Below are positions 23,923 to 32,426 of a stretch of DNA of 35,108 nucleotides, piece after piece (position 1 is the stretch's first letter; every line of letters starts with the position of its first letter). The translations under genes were made by a program, and so were the position numbers. This stretch comes from a virus. A model generated the notes under the pieces. That model ran no database searches, was not told the origin of the DNA, and saw nothing but the letters and a program-made list of their open reading frames with translations. The stretch is taken from positions 1-35,108 of the IMG/VR virus record IMGVR_UViG_3300028198_000279, one strand, 5' to 3'.

Positions 23923-24985
23923 AAATTTTCATCAATTTAGTTATAAGGTCATCTACATATCCATCATGAGCAAAAAATCTCTTCTGATTATAAATAACCT
24001 TTTCTTGCACTTTATCTAATTTTTCATAAAATTCTTTATCTGGTAAAGTCAACACTCTTTCTATTTCTTTCCAAACTGCCCTTGTTCTTTCTTCCCAAGT
24101 TTCCATTTCATCGTAAGATTCATCAAATATATCATTATAAGTTTTGAATCCCATCTCGTTTAAAAACTTCAAAGAATTTTTAAAACCAATTAGAATAAAC
24201 GGTTGACCATAATATAATGGTTTAGTGAATTTTTCAGTAAAATATGCACTTATTTTATCTTGGTCAAATGCTTCCCACCCACCACTAGATTCTTGTACGA
24301 TACTAAAATAAGAATCATTATGAAAAAAATCCAATACATTTTTATTGGGGTCTAAAAAACGAGCGTTCCCACCTGCCAAATTTTCTAAAAGTTCTTTTTG
24401 AGTTAAAGATACATCTAAAGTAATTCCTTTTGATAAATCACTAATATATCCAAGATTTTTGAATCTCTCCAACTTATCTAAAATATATTCTCTTGGTTTA
24501 GTATGATTTCCATTTAAATTTATAAATTTTTTACTTGGTAATACTTCTCTATCCTCATATTTTACAAATTTATATGGATTATATCCTATATTTTTTATCA
24601 AATTTTCTTTATCATGTAAAAAATACCAAGGAAACCCAATACAATTAAATTTTGTATCATAATTTTTATCTAAATCTAAATCACCATTAATAAAAACAAC
24701 CTTACTTTCATCTAATTTCAATTCTTCACATACTGTATGTAATTCTCTAATTTCATTTGGTGCATGTGATTCAGTTTTCATCCAAAATATCCATAAATCA
24801 TTATCTTTAACATAACCACCATCTATTAAACTTTTATAATAATCTATATCATATTCTTGAAATCCACCCCCATTTACAAGAAATATAGAATTTTTACATA
24901 CCTTTTCAAAAACTACGTTTAACTTACCAGTAACCCAATTAACTTCATTATAAGCAAGTCGTTGTGGGTGTAATTGGTCAATCAT
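23897..24985 (-). CDS. Glycosyltransferase-like protein (GT10-like C-terminus), paralogue 2
   Basis: 362 residues. The C-terminal part reads SIVQESSGGWEAFDQDKISA, YFTEKFTKPLYYGQPFILIG, then LKFLNEMGFKTYNDIFDESYDE. This shares T-E-K-x-x-K-P, Q/H-PFI-L-x-G and GFKT(F/Y)...DESYDE with paralogue 1. Midway, KKFINLNGNHTKPREYILDK may be part of the acceptor or nucleotide site. It begins eight bases inside the end of the dehydrogenase gene. Like paralogue 1 it is probably a sugar transferase; the two may add successive residues or act as a pair. Confidence 0.66.
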   Translation of the reverse strand: MIDQLHPQRLAYNEVNWVTGKLNVVFEKVCKNSIFLVNGGGFQEYDIDYYKSLIDGGYVKDNDLWIFWMKTESHAPNEIRELHTVCEELKLDESKVVFINGDLDLDKNYDTKFNCIGFPWYFLHDKENLIKNIGYNPYKFVKYEDREVLPSKKFINLNGNHTKPREYILDKLERFKNLGYISDLSKGITLDVSLTQKELLENLAGGNARFLDPNKNVLDFFHNDSYFSIVQESSGGWEAFDQDKISAYFTEKFTKPLYYGQPFILIGFKNSLKFLNEMGFKTYNDIFDESYDEMETWEERTRAVWKEIERVLTLPDKEFYEKLDKVQEKVIYNQKRFFAHDGYVDDLITKLMKIYEKTSISV

Positions 24986-26225
24986 TTATATTATCACCAT
25001 ATCGAATAACTGTACAACCATCTATATCTGAAATATATCTCCAAGGGTCAATAATCACCGAACCCTTTTCATATGGGAAACTTATAAACTCTGGATGTTT
25101 AGTTCCTATAAAATAACAACAAGGTTTTTCATCTAAAACTATATCCCAATCATCTACGTGAGGATCCCAGTTAAAAACCTCATGTCCTCTATCTTCTAAT
25201 ATGTTTTTTAAAAGTATTGCTGGACTTCCTACCGTGAGATTAGTTTCAGGTTTAAATGACTTTCCAAGAATACAAATTTTCTTATCTTCATAATGTTCTT
25301 CTATCAAATCTGCAAACATTTCAGTTTGAACTTCTCTTTGTTTCATTATATTATCAAACCAATTAAAACTCACACCCAACTTATCACTCAACCAACTCAA
25401 AGCTATATTATCTCGTGGATGACAACCACCACCATCTCCCATACCACCACTCAAGTATTTATCTGAAATAATCCTAACGTCACACATTTTTAAGGCGTTC
25501 ATCACATCATCTACATTTGTATTTGGTAAATGTTCACACATTTCCATTACGTTATTTACAAATGCTATCTTAGTTCCAATATAAGTGTTATAAGTAACTT
25601 TAATCAATTCTGCATTCTCAATAGTTGTTTCATAAAATGGAGCGTGATTTATTGTTCTATAAAATTTCTTTGCCTTTTCTGCGGCCTTTTTATCATCAAC
25701 ACCAAATAAAATAATTTCTGGTCTTAAAAAATCTTCAATGGTTGTTCCCATAGCAATAAAGAATGGATTGTAACATAATTTAATATAAGTACTTAAATTT
25801 GGTAAAATTTCTCTACGAATTGTTCCAGGTAGAACTGTAGAAATCACTATAACTACCATTTCCTTATTTTGTTTTATTAACTCCTCATCTAAATCCATAA
25901 GGCCTTGTTTTAAATAAGTGTAATCAAAATCTTCTCTCTCATCTGGTATTTTAGTTGTTCCTTCAAACTTTTCACCGTGTGGTGTTTGTATTGGAACAAA
26001 AATAATTTCTGAATGTTTTACTACTTCTTCTACACTCTTTATTTCTATTTTACTTTTATCTAAAAATCCTTGTGCATTAACTTCTTGATACTTTAATTTT
26101 TTAGTATCAATAATTTCTTTAACTTGGTCTGAAGGATCATAACCTACTACTTTATGACCCCTTGATTCTATTACCAGTGCACATGGTAAACCAAGTTTTC
26201 CCAATCCTATAAATCCTATATTCAT
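24978..26225 (-). CDS. UDP-glucose/GDP-mannose-type 6-dehydrogenase
   Basis: 415 residues. The family oxidises a nucleotide sugar twice at C6 to the uronic acid, with NAD+. N-terminal Rossmann GFIGLGKLGLP at 4-14 followed by VVGYDPS. Central domain: VISTVLPGT at 128-135, YNPFFI at 152-157, NAELIKVTYNTYIGTKIAFV at 204-223 (catalytic Lys region) and GGGCHPRDN at 265-273 with nucleophile Cys268. C-terminal domain: ICILGKSFKPETNLTVGSPA. All catalytic residues are therefore present. The sugar substrate (glucose, mannose or N-acetyl forms) cannot be told from sequence. Start overlaps the stop of the aminotransferase gene. Confidence 0.9.
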   Translation of the reverse strand: MNIGFIGLGKLGLPCALVIESRGHKVVGYDPSDQVKEIIDTKKLKYQEVNAQGFLDKSKIEIKSVEEVVKHSEIIFVPIQTPHGEKFEGTTKIPDEREDFDYTYLKQGLMDLDEELIKQNKEMVVIVISTVLPGTIRREILPNLSTYIKLCYNPFFIAMGTTIEDFLRPEIILFGVDDKKAAEKAKKFYRTINHAPFYETTIENAELIKVTYNTYIGTKIAFVNNVMEMCEHLPNTNVDDVMNALKMCDVRIISDKYLSGGMGDGGGCHPRDNIALSWLSDKLGVSFNWFDNIMKQREVQTEMFADLIEEHYEDKKICILGKSFKPETNLTVGSPAILLKNILEDRGHEVFNWDPHVDDWDIVLDEKPCCYFIGTKHPEFISFPYEKGSVIIDPWRYISDIDGCTVIRYGDNIND

Positions 26226-27115
26226 TTTAATTTATCTCCAATCTGATATGATATACACAAACGATTAACTTCCGTTCCTCTATTTAATTCTTTATATTCA
26301 TCTCCACCGAAAGCAAATATAACACAATCACTTGGTTTCAAATTATTCTCTTTACAAAATTCAAGTTGTTTATTCTTATATTTGTTCACACTAAAATCTG
26401 GAGGAAAGTGTGATAACAATTTAGTACCAAGATGTGCGGATAAATGACTGTATTGATTCCACTCATTCATAATATGTATATTATCATCATAATACTTTTT
26501 CGTATACCTTATACCACCTCGTATTCTATTAGAAAGATGAAAACCTTTACTTAAACTAAATGTTATATCTTCAATGCAGTCGTACTTTGTGAAATCAAAG
26601 TTTATTCCTTCTCCAATCACATAATAAGCACAATCAATCAATACAGGTACTCCCCATCTTTCACACTCATCTAATATTTCTCTCATCTTTGGATGCTCCA
26701 TACCATAATCTGAAAATGGCAAACTAATAACAACTGCATCATCAGGTAGAATATCTTCATCTTCCAAATAACACCATGTGTGAAACTTCTTCCAATTTGC
26801 TTTATGATAAAAGAATTCTCCTTTAAAACATCTAAATCTTCTATCGTGATTTCTCATCCAAAAACTATCAAATGTTTGACTTGTTCCTGCTACAAAAGAC
26901 CTATGTTCATAAGTGTCTAATCCTTTTAAATTATTTAACTTTGATGCTTTAATATATTCATCAAATTTATCTGTAAATAACTTTCCATTTTTAGGGAAAG
27001 AATAATGGTCTGTGATAATCACATCAGTTAAATCCTTCAACGATTCTTTCCAAAATTCTACAACTTCCAAATCTGGAATTGCGTTCCCGCCTCTATATTT
27101 TTCTGTTATATTCAT
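26222..27115 (-). CDS. Short PLP-dependent aminotransferase-like protein
   Basis: 297 residues; AGAGG 4 bases before the ATG, which lies inside the end of the epimerase gene. The pattern is that of fold-type I PLP enzymes: FVAGTSQTFDSFW near 74-86 (phosphate-binding GTSQT), VVISLPFSDYGMEHPKMREI at 128-147, VLIDCAYYVIG at 158-168 (Asp161 to the PLP nitrogen), and FSLSKGFHLSNRIRGGI at 186-202 (Lys190 as Schiff-base residue). The protein is about 80-100 residues shorter than typical aminotransferases and seems to lack most of the C-terminal small domain. It probably makes an amino sugar or acts on a small amine; whether it transaminates is uncertain. Confidence 0.75.
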   Translation of the reverse strand: MNITEKYRGGNAIPDLEVVEFWKESLKDLTDVIITDHYSFPKNGKLFTDKFDEYIKASKLNNLKGLDTYEHRSFVAGTSQTFDSFWMRNHDRRFRCFKGEFFYHKANWKKFHTWCYLEDEDILPDDAVVISLPFSDYGMEHPKMREILDECERWGVPVLIDCAYYVIGEGINFDFTKYDCIEDITFSLSKGFHLSNRIRGGIRYTKKYYDDNIHIMNEWNQYSHLSAHLGTKLLSHFPPDFSVNKYKNKQLEFCKENNLKPSDCVIFAFGGDEYKELNRGTEVNRLCISYQIGDKLK

Positions 27116-27980
27116 ACAACCTCTGTATACCTTCCGTCAATGTTATAAATTCAAAATCAATAGTATTTTCTAAATGAGTAAAGTCTGCTCTATAACTTCT
27201 CGTATCTTCATTATTGGCATAACTAACATATTCAGAAATATTTATATTTAAAGTTTTTGATATTTCATCAACTATATCCTGTTTAGTTAAATTTAATTCA
27301 TCGCAACCCACATTTATTATTCCCTCAAAATCCTTATCTAACAATTGTAACAAAATATCTGCACAATCAGATACATATAAATTTGGTCTCCAAGTATTTT
27401 TCCCATATATTTCAAATTTCTCTTTGTTCATAACACACTTTACAAACTCATTTATCATTAAATCGTTTCTTACCACATCACTAACTCCAAATAATGTTGC
27501 CTGTCGTGCAACTATTGGGCTAACTGGATTAGCAGAATATAAATTATATAAAAATAATTCTGATTTATATTTTAATTCTGCATAATGTGATATCAACTCT
27601 ACACTATCGTGTTCATTCATATCTCCAGTCCTAAATCCATAAACACTACAACTACTTGGAAACACAAACTTTCTAACTTTATTTTTAAGACATAAACCAT
27701 GTAATACTTTTAAATCCTCTAAACCATCTTCTATTTCTTTATCCGAATTAATATCTTGTATTCGTGGGCCCGCTAAGTGAAATACTGCATCCACCCCATC
27801 AAAATGTTTTTCATATTCTTTTATATTCTTTATATCATCTTCTATAAATACAGTATTATCTTCCCATCGTCTTTTAACATTATATATTAGTTTATCAATT
27901 ACAACCAATTCATGACCAGAAAGTTTTTCACACAAATGGTGTCCTAAATATCCTGCTCCTCCTGTTATCAAATACTTCAC
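27093..27980 (-). CDS. NAD-dependent sugar-nucleotide epimerase/dehydratase (extended SDR), copy 1
   Basis: 295 residues. Cofactor motif YLITGGAGYLGHHL at 3-16, acidic strand end VVIDKL, VFHLAGP, and catalytic residues SSCSVYG followed by SHYAELKYKSE (intact Y-x-x-x-K). Substrate-side WRPNLYVSDCADILLQLL and INVGCDELN complete the extended SDR fold. The family interconverts nucleotide sugars or removes water. It overlaps the aminotransferase by 23 bases, suggesting the pair forms a keto sugar and then aminates it. Confidence 0.88.
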   Translation of the reverse strand: MKYLITGGAGYLGHHLCEKLSGHELVVIDKLIYNVKRRWEDNTVFIEDDIKNIKEYEKHFDGVDAVFHLAGPRIQDINSDKEIEDGLEDLKVLHGLCLKNKVRKFVFPSSCSVYGFRTGDMNEHDSVELISHYAELKYKSELFLYNLYSANPVSPIVARQATLFGVSDVVRNDLMINEFVKCVMNKEKFEIYGKNTWRPNLYVSDCADILLQLLDKDFEGIINVGCDELNLTKQDIVDEISKTLNINISEYVSYANNEDTRSYRADFTHLENTIDFEFITLTEGIQRLYEYNRKI

Positions 27981-27982
27981 AA

Positions 27983-28765
27983 TTAGTACTCCTCTCCACC
28001 TTCACCTACATAGTGAGAAGTAGTAACTTCTTCTTCATATAGTTTTTGGTGTGTGTATTCCATACTTGCATAAGTACTTCTATGTGGTAGATTTTTTGGA
28101 TCATACTCACTTGAACTAAGATAATAAAAAAATCTTATTGCACATCTACCCTCAACATCATCAGGACAATTAACAGTACTTACTGAATGCCAATCTCCTT
28201 TTTGCTGTGATTCTTCATACCACATATTTTCCTTAATAACAAATCTATTAAACGTTGGTGCTACCGAACCTAACAGTTTAGCACTTGAATCAACATCTTT
28301 ATTCTTATCCCATACTTGATGGTGACCACCCCATTCATCTTTCCAATCTGGAGTTATGAATAAAAGTGATGTTAAAGTTCTGTGTAATCGTAATCTATCA
28401 TTCCAATTAAAATCATAATGACAACCAAGATTACTTCCATTTCTAAATATAGAAAATCCAGTACCAACTAAATGTGGGTCTGGTATTAATCCTACTACAC
28501 CTGTCAGTTGTTCTAAGTCATACAACATCTCGCCCGAATGCATCAAGTCATATGTAACTTGGTGTGCTGTAGGACACGAGATTAAATCATTAAACTCTTC
28601 CATACGAGAACCAGCCCGTGTGAAAACTGTCCATCCACCTTTCGGTGCACTAATACATTCCTCATATATTTTTAAACAAGTTTCTTCATCTAAAAAATTA
28701 TCAAAAACGGCATGTGGAACTCCTGCCTTTTTATTTTTATCCCACTCTTGTTTTTTATTAATCAT
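27983..28765 (-). CDS. 2OG-Fe(II) oxygenase, prolyl-4-hydroxylase-like
   Basis: 260 residues. Family members couple 2-oxoglutarate decarboxylation to hydroxylation. Iron ligands are visible as CHYDF (His116, Asp118) and WHSV (His193), and Arg211 in the GRCAIRFFYYLS strand is placed to bind 2OG. Around them lie FSIFRNGSNLGCHYDFNWND and LTSLLFITPDWKDEWGGHHQ, where GGxxxxW is typical of the family. The N-terminus VPHAVFDNFLDEETCLKI is a common start for P4H-like phage and bacterial enzymes. It precedes the PhyH-like pair's products in the operon map, so three oxygenase-type genes are clustered. The substrate is unknown. Confidence 0.88.
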   Translation of the reverse strand: MINKKQEWDKNKKAGVPHAVFDNFLDEETCLKIYEECISAPKGGWTVFTRAGSRMEEFNDLISCPTAHQVTYDLMHSGEMLYDLEQLTGVVGLIPDPHLVGTGFSIFRNGSNLGCHYDFNWNDRLRLHRTLTSLLFITPDWKDEWGGHHQVWDKNKDVDSSAKLLGSVAPTFNRFVIKENMWYEESQQKGDWHSVSTVNCPDDVEGRCAIRFFYYLSSSEYDPKNLPHRSTYASMEYTHQKLYEEEVTTSHYVGEGGEEY

Positions 28766-28776
28766 AGTTATCTCCT

Positions 28777-29580
28777 TTAATTATAAACATCTATAAATTC
28801 TCTTTTCATATGAGTTCCAGCACTTCGTATATTACCAATTTTTTGATATTGTATTAAAAAAGACCTTCTCCATCTATCTTTAGATTTATTCTCATCTGAA
28901 CCATGTAATACGTGAGAATTTAATGGTGTTACTGAACCAGCCTTTATTGGAACATATATTTTTGGCCATTTGTCTGTCCATACTCCATCAACCCAAGTAC
29001 CAGGAACATATAAAGGTTTACCTCGTTCATTTGGGTGTTCGTCTGGATTTCCCGCAATTCTTTTTTCATCTCTTGAAGCAAATTCAGTATGTGATGAATC
29101 TGGAATAGGATATACCATTCTATCTTTATGTGAACCAGGATACCAATATAAACACCCATTTTCTTCATCTGCATCATCTATTGCAATACTTACATTAATT
29201 ACTTCTCCATAATTCGCATGAGAATAAAATATATTATGATGCACATCTCTACCGAGTTCTCCTGGTGGTTTAAAATACATCCAAGTTTGAGTTGCCTCTA
29301 TCTTACAATCTGGAATATCCAAATCTTTCCCCATCAGAGTTTCTATCATACTAACAATTCGTTTATCTTTCAATATTTTTGAAAATAATTCTGAATCTTT
29401 ATGTGGGTGTCTATAAAATCTATATTGATTAGCAAATCGTTTTTTCTTCTCCGAATCCCTTTCGTTGAGTAATCTCACAGATTCGCTTCTCATTTCTTCT
29501 ACTTCTTCTGGAGTAAATAATGGATAATTTATAAATCCATTTTCTTGCCAGGTGTTTATTAACTGTTCGCTATTTTTCAT
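28777..29580 (-). CDS. PhyH-family (phytanoyl-CoA dioxygenase-like) protein, copy A, with HxN instead of HxD
   Basis: 267 residues from the ATG at 29580, with GGAG 7 bases upstream; a start eight codons earlier (29604) has no such site. The fold pattern is clear: WQENGFINYPLFTPEEVEEM at the N-terminus, QTWMYFKPPGELGRDVHHNI at 98-117, INVSIAIDDADEENGCLYWY at 128-147, PGSHK, and NSHVLHGSDENKSKDRWRRS at 221-240. In active family members the first ligand pair is H-x-D; here it reads His114-His-Asn116. The distal His226 and the Arg are kept. The paralogue at 29702-30487 has the same substitution. It may be an oxygenase with altered metal site, or a non-enzymatic binder. Confidence 0.85.
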   Translation of the reverse strand: MKNSEQLINTWQENGFINYPLFTPEEVEEMRSESVRLLNERDSEKKKRFANQYRFYRHPHKDSELFSKILKDKRIVSMIETLMGKDLDIPDCKIEATQTWMYFKPPGELGRDVHHNIFYSHANYGEVINVSIAIDDADEENGCLYWYPGSHKDRMVYPIPDSSHTEFASRDEKRIAGNPDEHPNERGKPLYVPGTWVDGVWTDKWPKIYVPIKAGSVTPLNSHVLHGSDENKSKDRWRRSFLIQYQKIGNIRSAGTHMKREFIDVYN

Positions 29581-29689
29581 AGTATTTCTCCTCATACCAC
29601 TCAACTGTTTCTTCTAACCACTCAATTATCTTATTAGTCCAACTTGACGGAACGGGTGAATTATCCCACTCTCTTTTTTTATATATCAT
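29570..29689 (-). CDS. 39-residue ORF between the PhyH-like genes, possible epimerase tail remnant
   Basis: ATG at 29689 with GGAG five bases upstream; encodes MIYKKREWDNSPVPSSWTNK, then IIEWLEETVEWYEEKYYEK. The end resembles the C-terminus of the epimerase at 30481 (EEGIEETVEWYLAK), and EWDNS also occurs there (VEWDNSKP). This suggests a shrunken leftover of an SDR gene, or a short gene borrowing that sequence. Its stop overlaps the start of PhyH-like copy A and could couple translation. Too short to be certain it is made. Confidence 0.5.
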   Translation of the reverse strand: MIYKKREWDNSPVPSSWTNKIIEWLEETVEWYEEKYYEK

Positions 29690-29701
29690 TTTAACTCCAT
29701 T

Positions 29702-30487
29702 TTAATTATAAACATCTATTAATTCTCTTTCCATATGTGCACCAGCAAAAAAGTTTCCACCCTTTTTAGCATATCCTGATAAAAATGCTCCTCTCCACTT
29801 ATCCTTAGAAACATTATCATCTGAACCATGTAATACGTGTGAATGTAAAAATGTTACTGTGCCTTCCTTTGCAGGTAAGTATACTTTTGGATATTTATCC
29901 ACCCACTCACCATTCACATACGTACCAGGAACAAATATCGGTTTACCTCGTTCATTTTCCCAACCACTTGGATTTGTTTTCATTCGTTCTTCATCTTTTA
30001 AATCATCTGGTATTGGATAACATATTTTTTCTTTATGTGAACCTGGATAATAATATAAACACCCATTTTCTTCATCTGAGTCATTAAGTGCTAAACTAAT
30101 ATTAATTATTTCTCCCCAATCAGAATGAGAATAAAATATGTTTTGGTGCACATCTCTACCAAGTTCTCCTGGTGGTTTAAAATACATCCAAGTTTGGTGT
30201 CCATTAACTTTACAATTTGAAATATTTAAATCACTTCCAATTAAAAGCTCTACCACATCAAGTATTCTTTTATCCTTCATCACACTCTCAAATAATTTAG
30301 AATCTTTATGTGGATATTGATATGGTTGGTGTCCATCCATACCGTGTTTTTCCCAATCTGGATCTCTTTCGTTAAGTAATCTCCACGATTCTTTTCTCAA
30401 TTCTGCAACTTCCTCTTTAGAAAAAAGTTGTAAGTTAATTAATCCAGTTAGATTCCACATATCTAATATTTGTTTTCTATCTACCAT
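29702..30487 (-). CDS. PhyH-family (phytanoyl-CoA dioxygenase-like) protein, copy B, with HxN instead of HxD
   Basis: 261 residues, collinear with copy A along the whole length: MWNLTGLINLQLFSKEEVAE, GHQTWMYFKPPGELGRDVHQ followed by NIFYSH, SLALNDSDEENGCLYYYPGS and LHSHVLHGSDDNVSKDKWRG. The first ligand pair is His114-Gln-Asn116, again Asn where Asp is expected. Copies differ mainly around residues 43-58 and 160-185. The ATG lies 7 bases inside the end of the epimerase gene. Two diverged copies kept side by side suggest different substrates or a heteromer. Confidence 0.86.
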   Translation of the reverse strand: MVDRKQILDMWNLTGLINLQLFSKEEVAELRKESWRLLNERDPDWEKHGMDGHQPYQYPHKDSKLFESVMKDKRILDVVELLIGSDLNISNCKVNGHQTWMYFKPPGELGRDVHQNIFYSHSDWGEIINISLALNDSDEENGCLYYYPGSHKEKICYPIPDDLKDEERMKTNPSGWENERGKPIFVPGTYVNGEWVDKYPKVYLPAKEGTVTFLHSHVLHGSDDNVSKDKWRGAFLSGYAKKGGNFFAGAHMERELIDVYN

Positions 30488-31461
30488 CCCAAACTTTTAC
30501 CGATGTTTGCCAAATACCCCGATTTGGCCAAATACCACTCAACTGTTTCTTCTATACCTTCCTCAAAAGTATATTCGGGTTTAAATCCAAGTTCATTTTG
30601 TATTCTCTCTGTACTACACGCCCTAAAAGGAATTGTTGTAGGTTTAGAATTGTCCCATTCAACTTTAGGAGTTTTACCAGTAACTTTAAGTATAGTATCT
30701 ACTATTTCCCCTATGGTGATTGTTGAACCATAACCAAGATTATATGGTCTCATAGATTCACCTTTTTCTAATACTAATAAAGCACCCTTTACAACATCTT
30801 TTACATACAGAAAATCTCTAACCACATCAGGACTTCCCCACACTACAAATGGATCTTCATCCATCAACACTCGTTTAATGAGTGCTGGAATTACATGACA
30901 AGTTTTTAAATCAAAGTTATCGTGGGGCCCGAATATTGCTGTTCCACGTGCAATCCCCATCTTCATATCTGTTAGATGTGAGGTATGTTCTATAAGTTTT
31001 TCTCTATATCTTCTCATCCACCCATAACCATAATAAGAAATATATGGTTCATCATCCCAATACTCATCTTCCGTGATTGGATATCGTCTATCGGGATAAC
31101 CAGTTGAACTATTTAGGTCTAAAAACCCTTCTATACCTGCCTGATAACTAGCATCCAAAACATTTGTAATAACATTTATTTGATTAAGTGTAACTTGAAA
31201 ATCTGTAGGAACACTAGCAGGATGACAAATATTTCCTGCACTATGAATAACATAATCTGCACCCACTATCAAATTTAATGCACCATCTAAAGTTTCTAAA
31301 TCTATATCATCAACAACTTCTATTCTCTCATCTTGAATTTTAAGTGGATTCTTATGTGTATGAGTTATTACTTGTGCTCCTCTTGATAATAATTCCTCTA
31401 TGTAATGTGTAGCTATAAAACCACTCCCACCTGTTATAACTACTTTTTTATCTTTAAACAT
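30481..31461 (-). CDS. NAD-dependent sugar-nucleotide epimerase/dehydratase (extended SDR), copy 2
   Basis: 326 residues, GDP-fucose-synthase-like layout. Cofactor motif VVITGGSGFIATHY at 6-19 has Ala where the third Gly is usual. DLNSSTGYPDRRYPITEDEY supplies the Ser region. The catalytic segment reads YYGYGWMRRYREK; aligned with the common YGWAKRMxE it is Y-x-x-x-R, the Lys replaced by Arg. Later VVWGSPDVVRDFLYVKDVVK and YNLGYGSTITIGEIV are standard. The role is probably sugar-nucleotide conversion, but the Lys change makes activity uncertain. Its stop overlaps the PhyH-like copy B start. Confidence 0.85.
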   Translation of the reverse strand: MFKDKKVVITGGSGFIATHYIEELLSRGAQVITHTHKNPLKIQDERIEVVDDIDLETLDGALNLIVGADYVIHSAGNICHPASVPTDFQVTLNQINVITNVLDASYQAGIEGFLDLNSSTGYPDRRYPITEDEYWDDEPYISYYGYGWMRRYREKLIEHTSHLTDMKMGIARGTAIFGPHDNFDLKTCHVIPALIKRVLMDEDPFVVWGSPDVVRDFLYVKDVVKGALLVLEKGESMRPYNLGYGSTITIGEIVDTILKVTGKTPKVEWDNSKPTTIPFRACSTERIQNELGFKPEYTFEEGIEETVEWYLAKSGYLANIGKSLGW

Positions 31462-32426
31462 TATAATGATGCTCCATATGTTAATGGAAACCCATTTCTA
31501 AAATGACTAACATCATTATTGATAATAATCTGATATGCCATTATCAATTCTTTAATTCCATCATCCAAAGAATATTCTGGTTTCCATCCAGTTTTTTCTA
31601 CTTTTTCATTACTCACAATATAATCCCTTTTATCTGGATCTTTATAATAATCCGAATAAGTTATTGTTAAATCTGGAATATATTCTTTAATTTTTTCTGC
31701 TAATTGTTGTTTATTAATATTCGTATCTGATAACCCCACATTAAAAATTTCTCCCCTACAATCATCATAATTATCAATCATAAAATCAAATACATTTGCC
31801 ACATCTCTAATATGAATATAATTACGAATAAATTCTCTTTCAAATATTGTAATATATTTATCAGTTAGTGCCTTATACACAAATTCATTTACTAATAAAT
31901 CCAATCTCATCTTAGGTGATACTCCAAATACCGTGGCTAATCTAAATACAATTCCGTTACTAAATGATTTAACATAATTTTCTGCATCACATTTAGTGTG
32001 TCCGTAATGTGAAATTGGTGTTAACGTATCCTGTTCTGTAACTTCTCCATCTGTTCTACTCCCATATCCACTATTGGTATTTGGAAATAATAGTAATTGG
32101 TCTGGAGACATATTATCAACAATTTCCGTTACTTGATAATAATTTATTTGAGTTGCTAATTGTTTATCCTTTTCACAGGCAGGAAATCCAACTACTCCAG
32201 CCAACGGTATAATACAATCAGACTTATCAATATAGTTCTTCAATTTTTTATTATCTCTAACATCACCATACACAAATTTAAAATTCTTTTTATAACATAA
32301 ATCAGTTAATGTCAATTGATTATACATTAAATTATCATATACGGTTACATTATGTCCTTTATCTAATAATAAAGGAACAATAACTGATCCGAGATATCCT
32401 GCACCACCTGTAATTAATATTCTCAT
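31461..32426 (-). CDS. NAD-dependent sugar-nucleotide epimerase/dehydratase (extended SDR), copy 3
   Basis: 321 residues. MRILITGGAGYLGSVIVPLL gives the GxxGxxG cofactor loop; VTVYDNL ends the second strand with Asp; PNTNSGYGSRTDGEVTEQDT and ISHYGHTKCDAENYV give Ser/Thr region and intact Y-G-H-T-K. Then FRLATVFGVSPKMRLDLLVN, FIRNYIHIRDVANVFDFMI and IFNVGLSDTNINKQQLAEKI complete the fold. Among the four SDR genes this one and copy 1 keep the full catalytic motif. One-base overlap with copy 2, four-base overlap with the SGNH gene upstream. Confidence 0.88.
   Translation of the reverse strand: MRILITGGAGYLGSVIVPLLLDKGHNVTVYDNLMYNQLTLTDLCYKKNFKFVYGDVRDNKKLKNYIDKSDCIIPLAGVVGFPACEKDKQLATQINYYQVTEIVDNMSPDQLLLFPNTNSGYGSRTDGEVTEQDTLTPISHYGHTKCDAENYVKSFSNGIVFRLATVFGVSPKMRLDLLVNEFVYKALTDKYITIFEREFIRNYIHIRDVANVFDFMIDNYDDCRGEIFNVGLSDTNINKQQLAEKIKEYIPDLTITYSDYYKDPDKRDYIVSNEKVEKTGWKPEYSLDDGIKELIMAYQIIINNDVSHFRNGFPLTYGASL

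Noticed and set aside
28944-29177. Minus-strand 77-codon frame inside PhyH-like copy A
   Set aside because: It is a shifted frame wholly within a well-supported gene and its translation has no family pattern.
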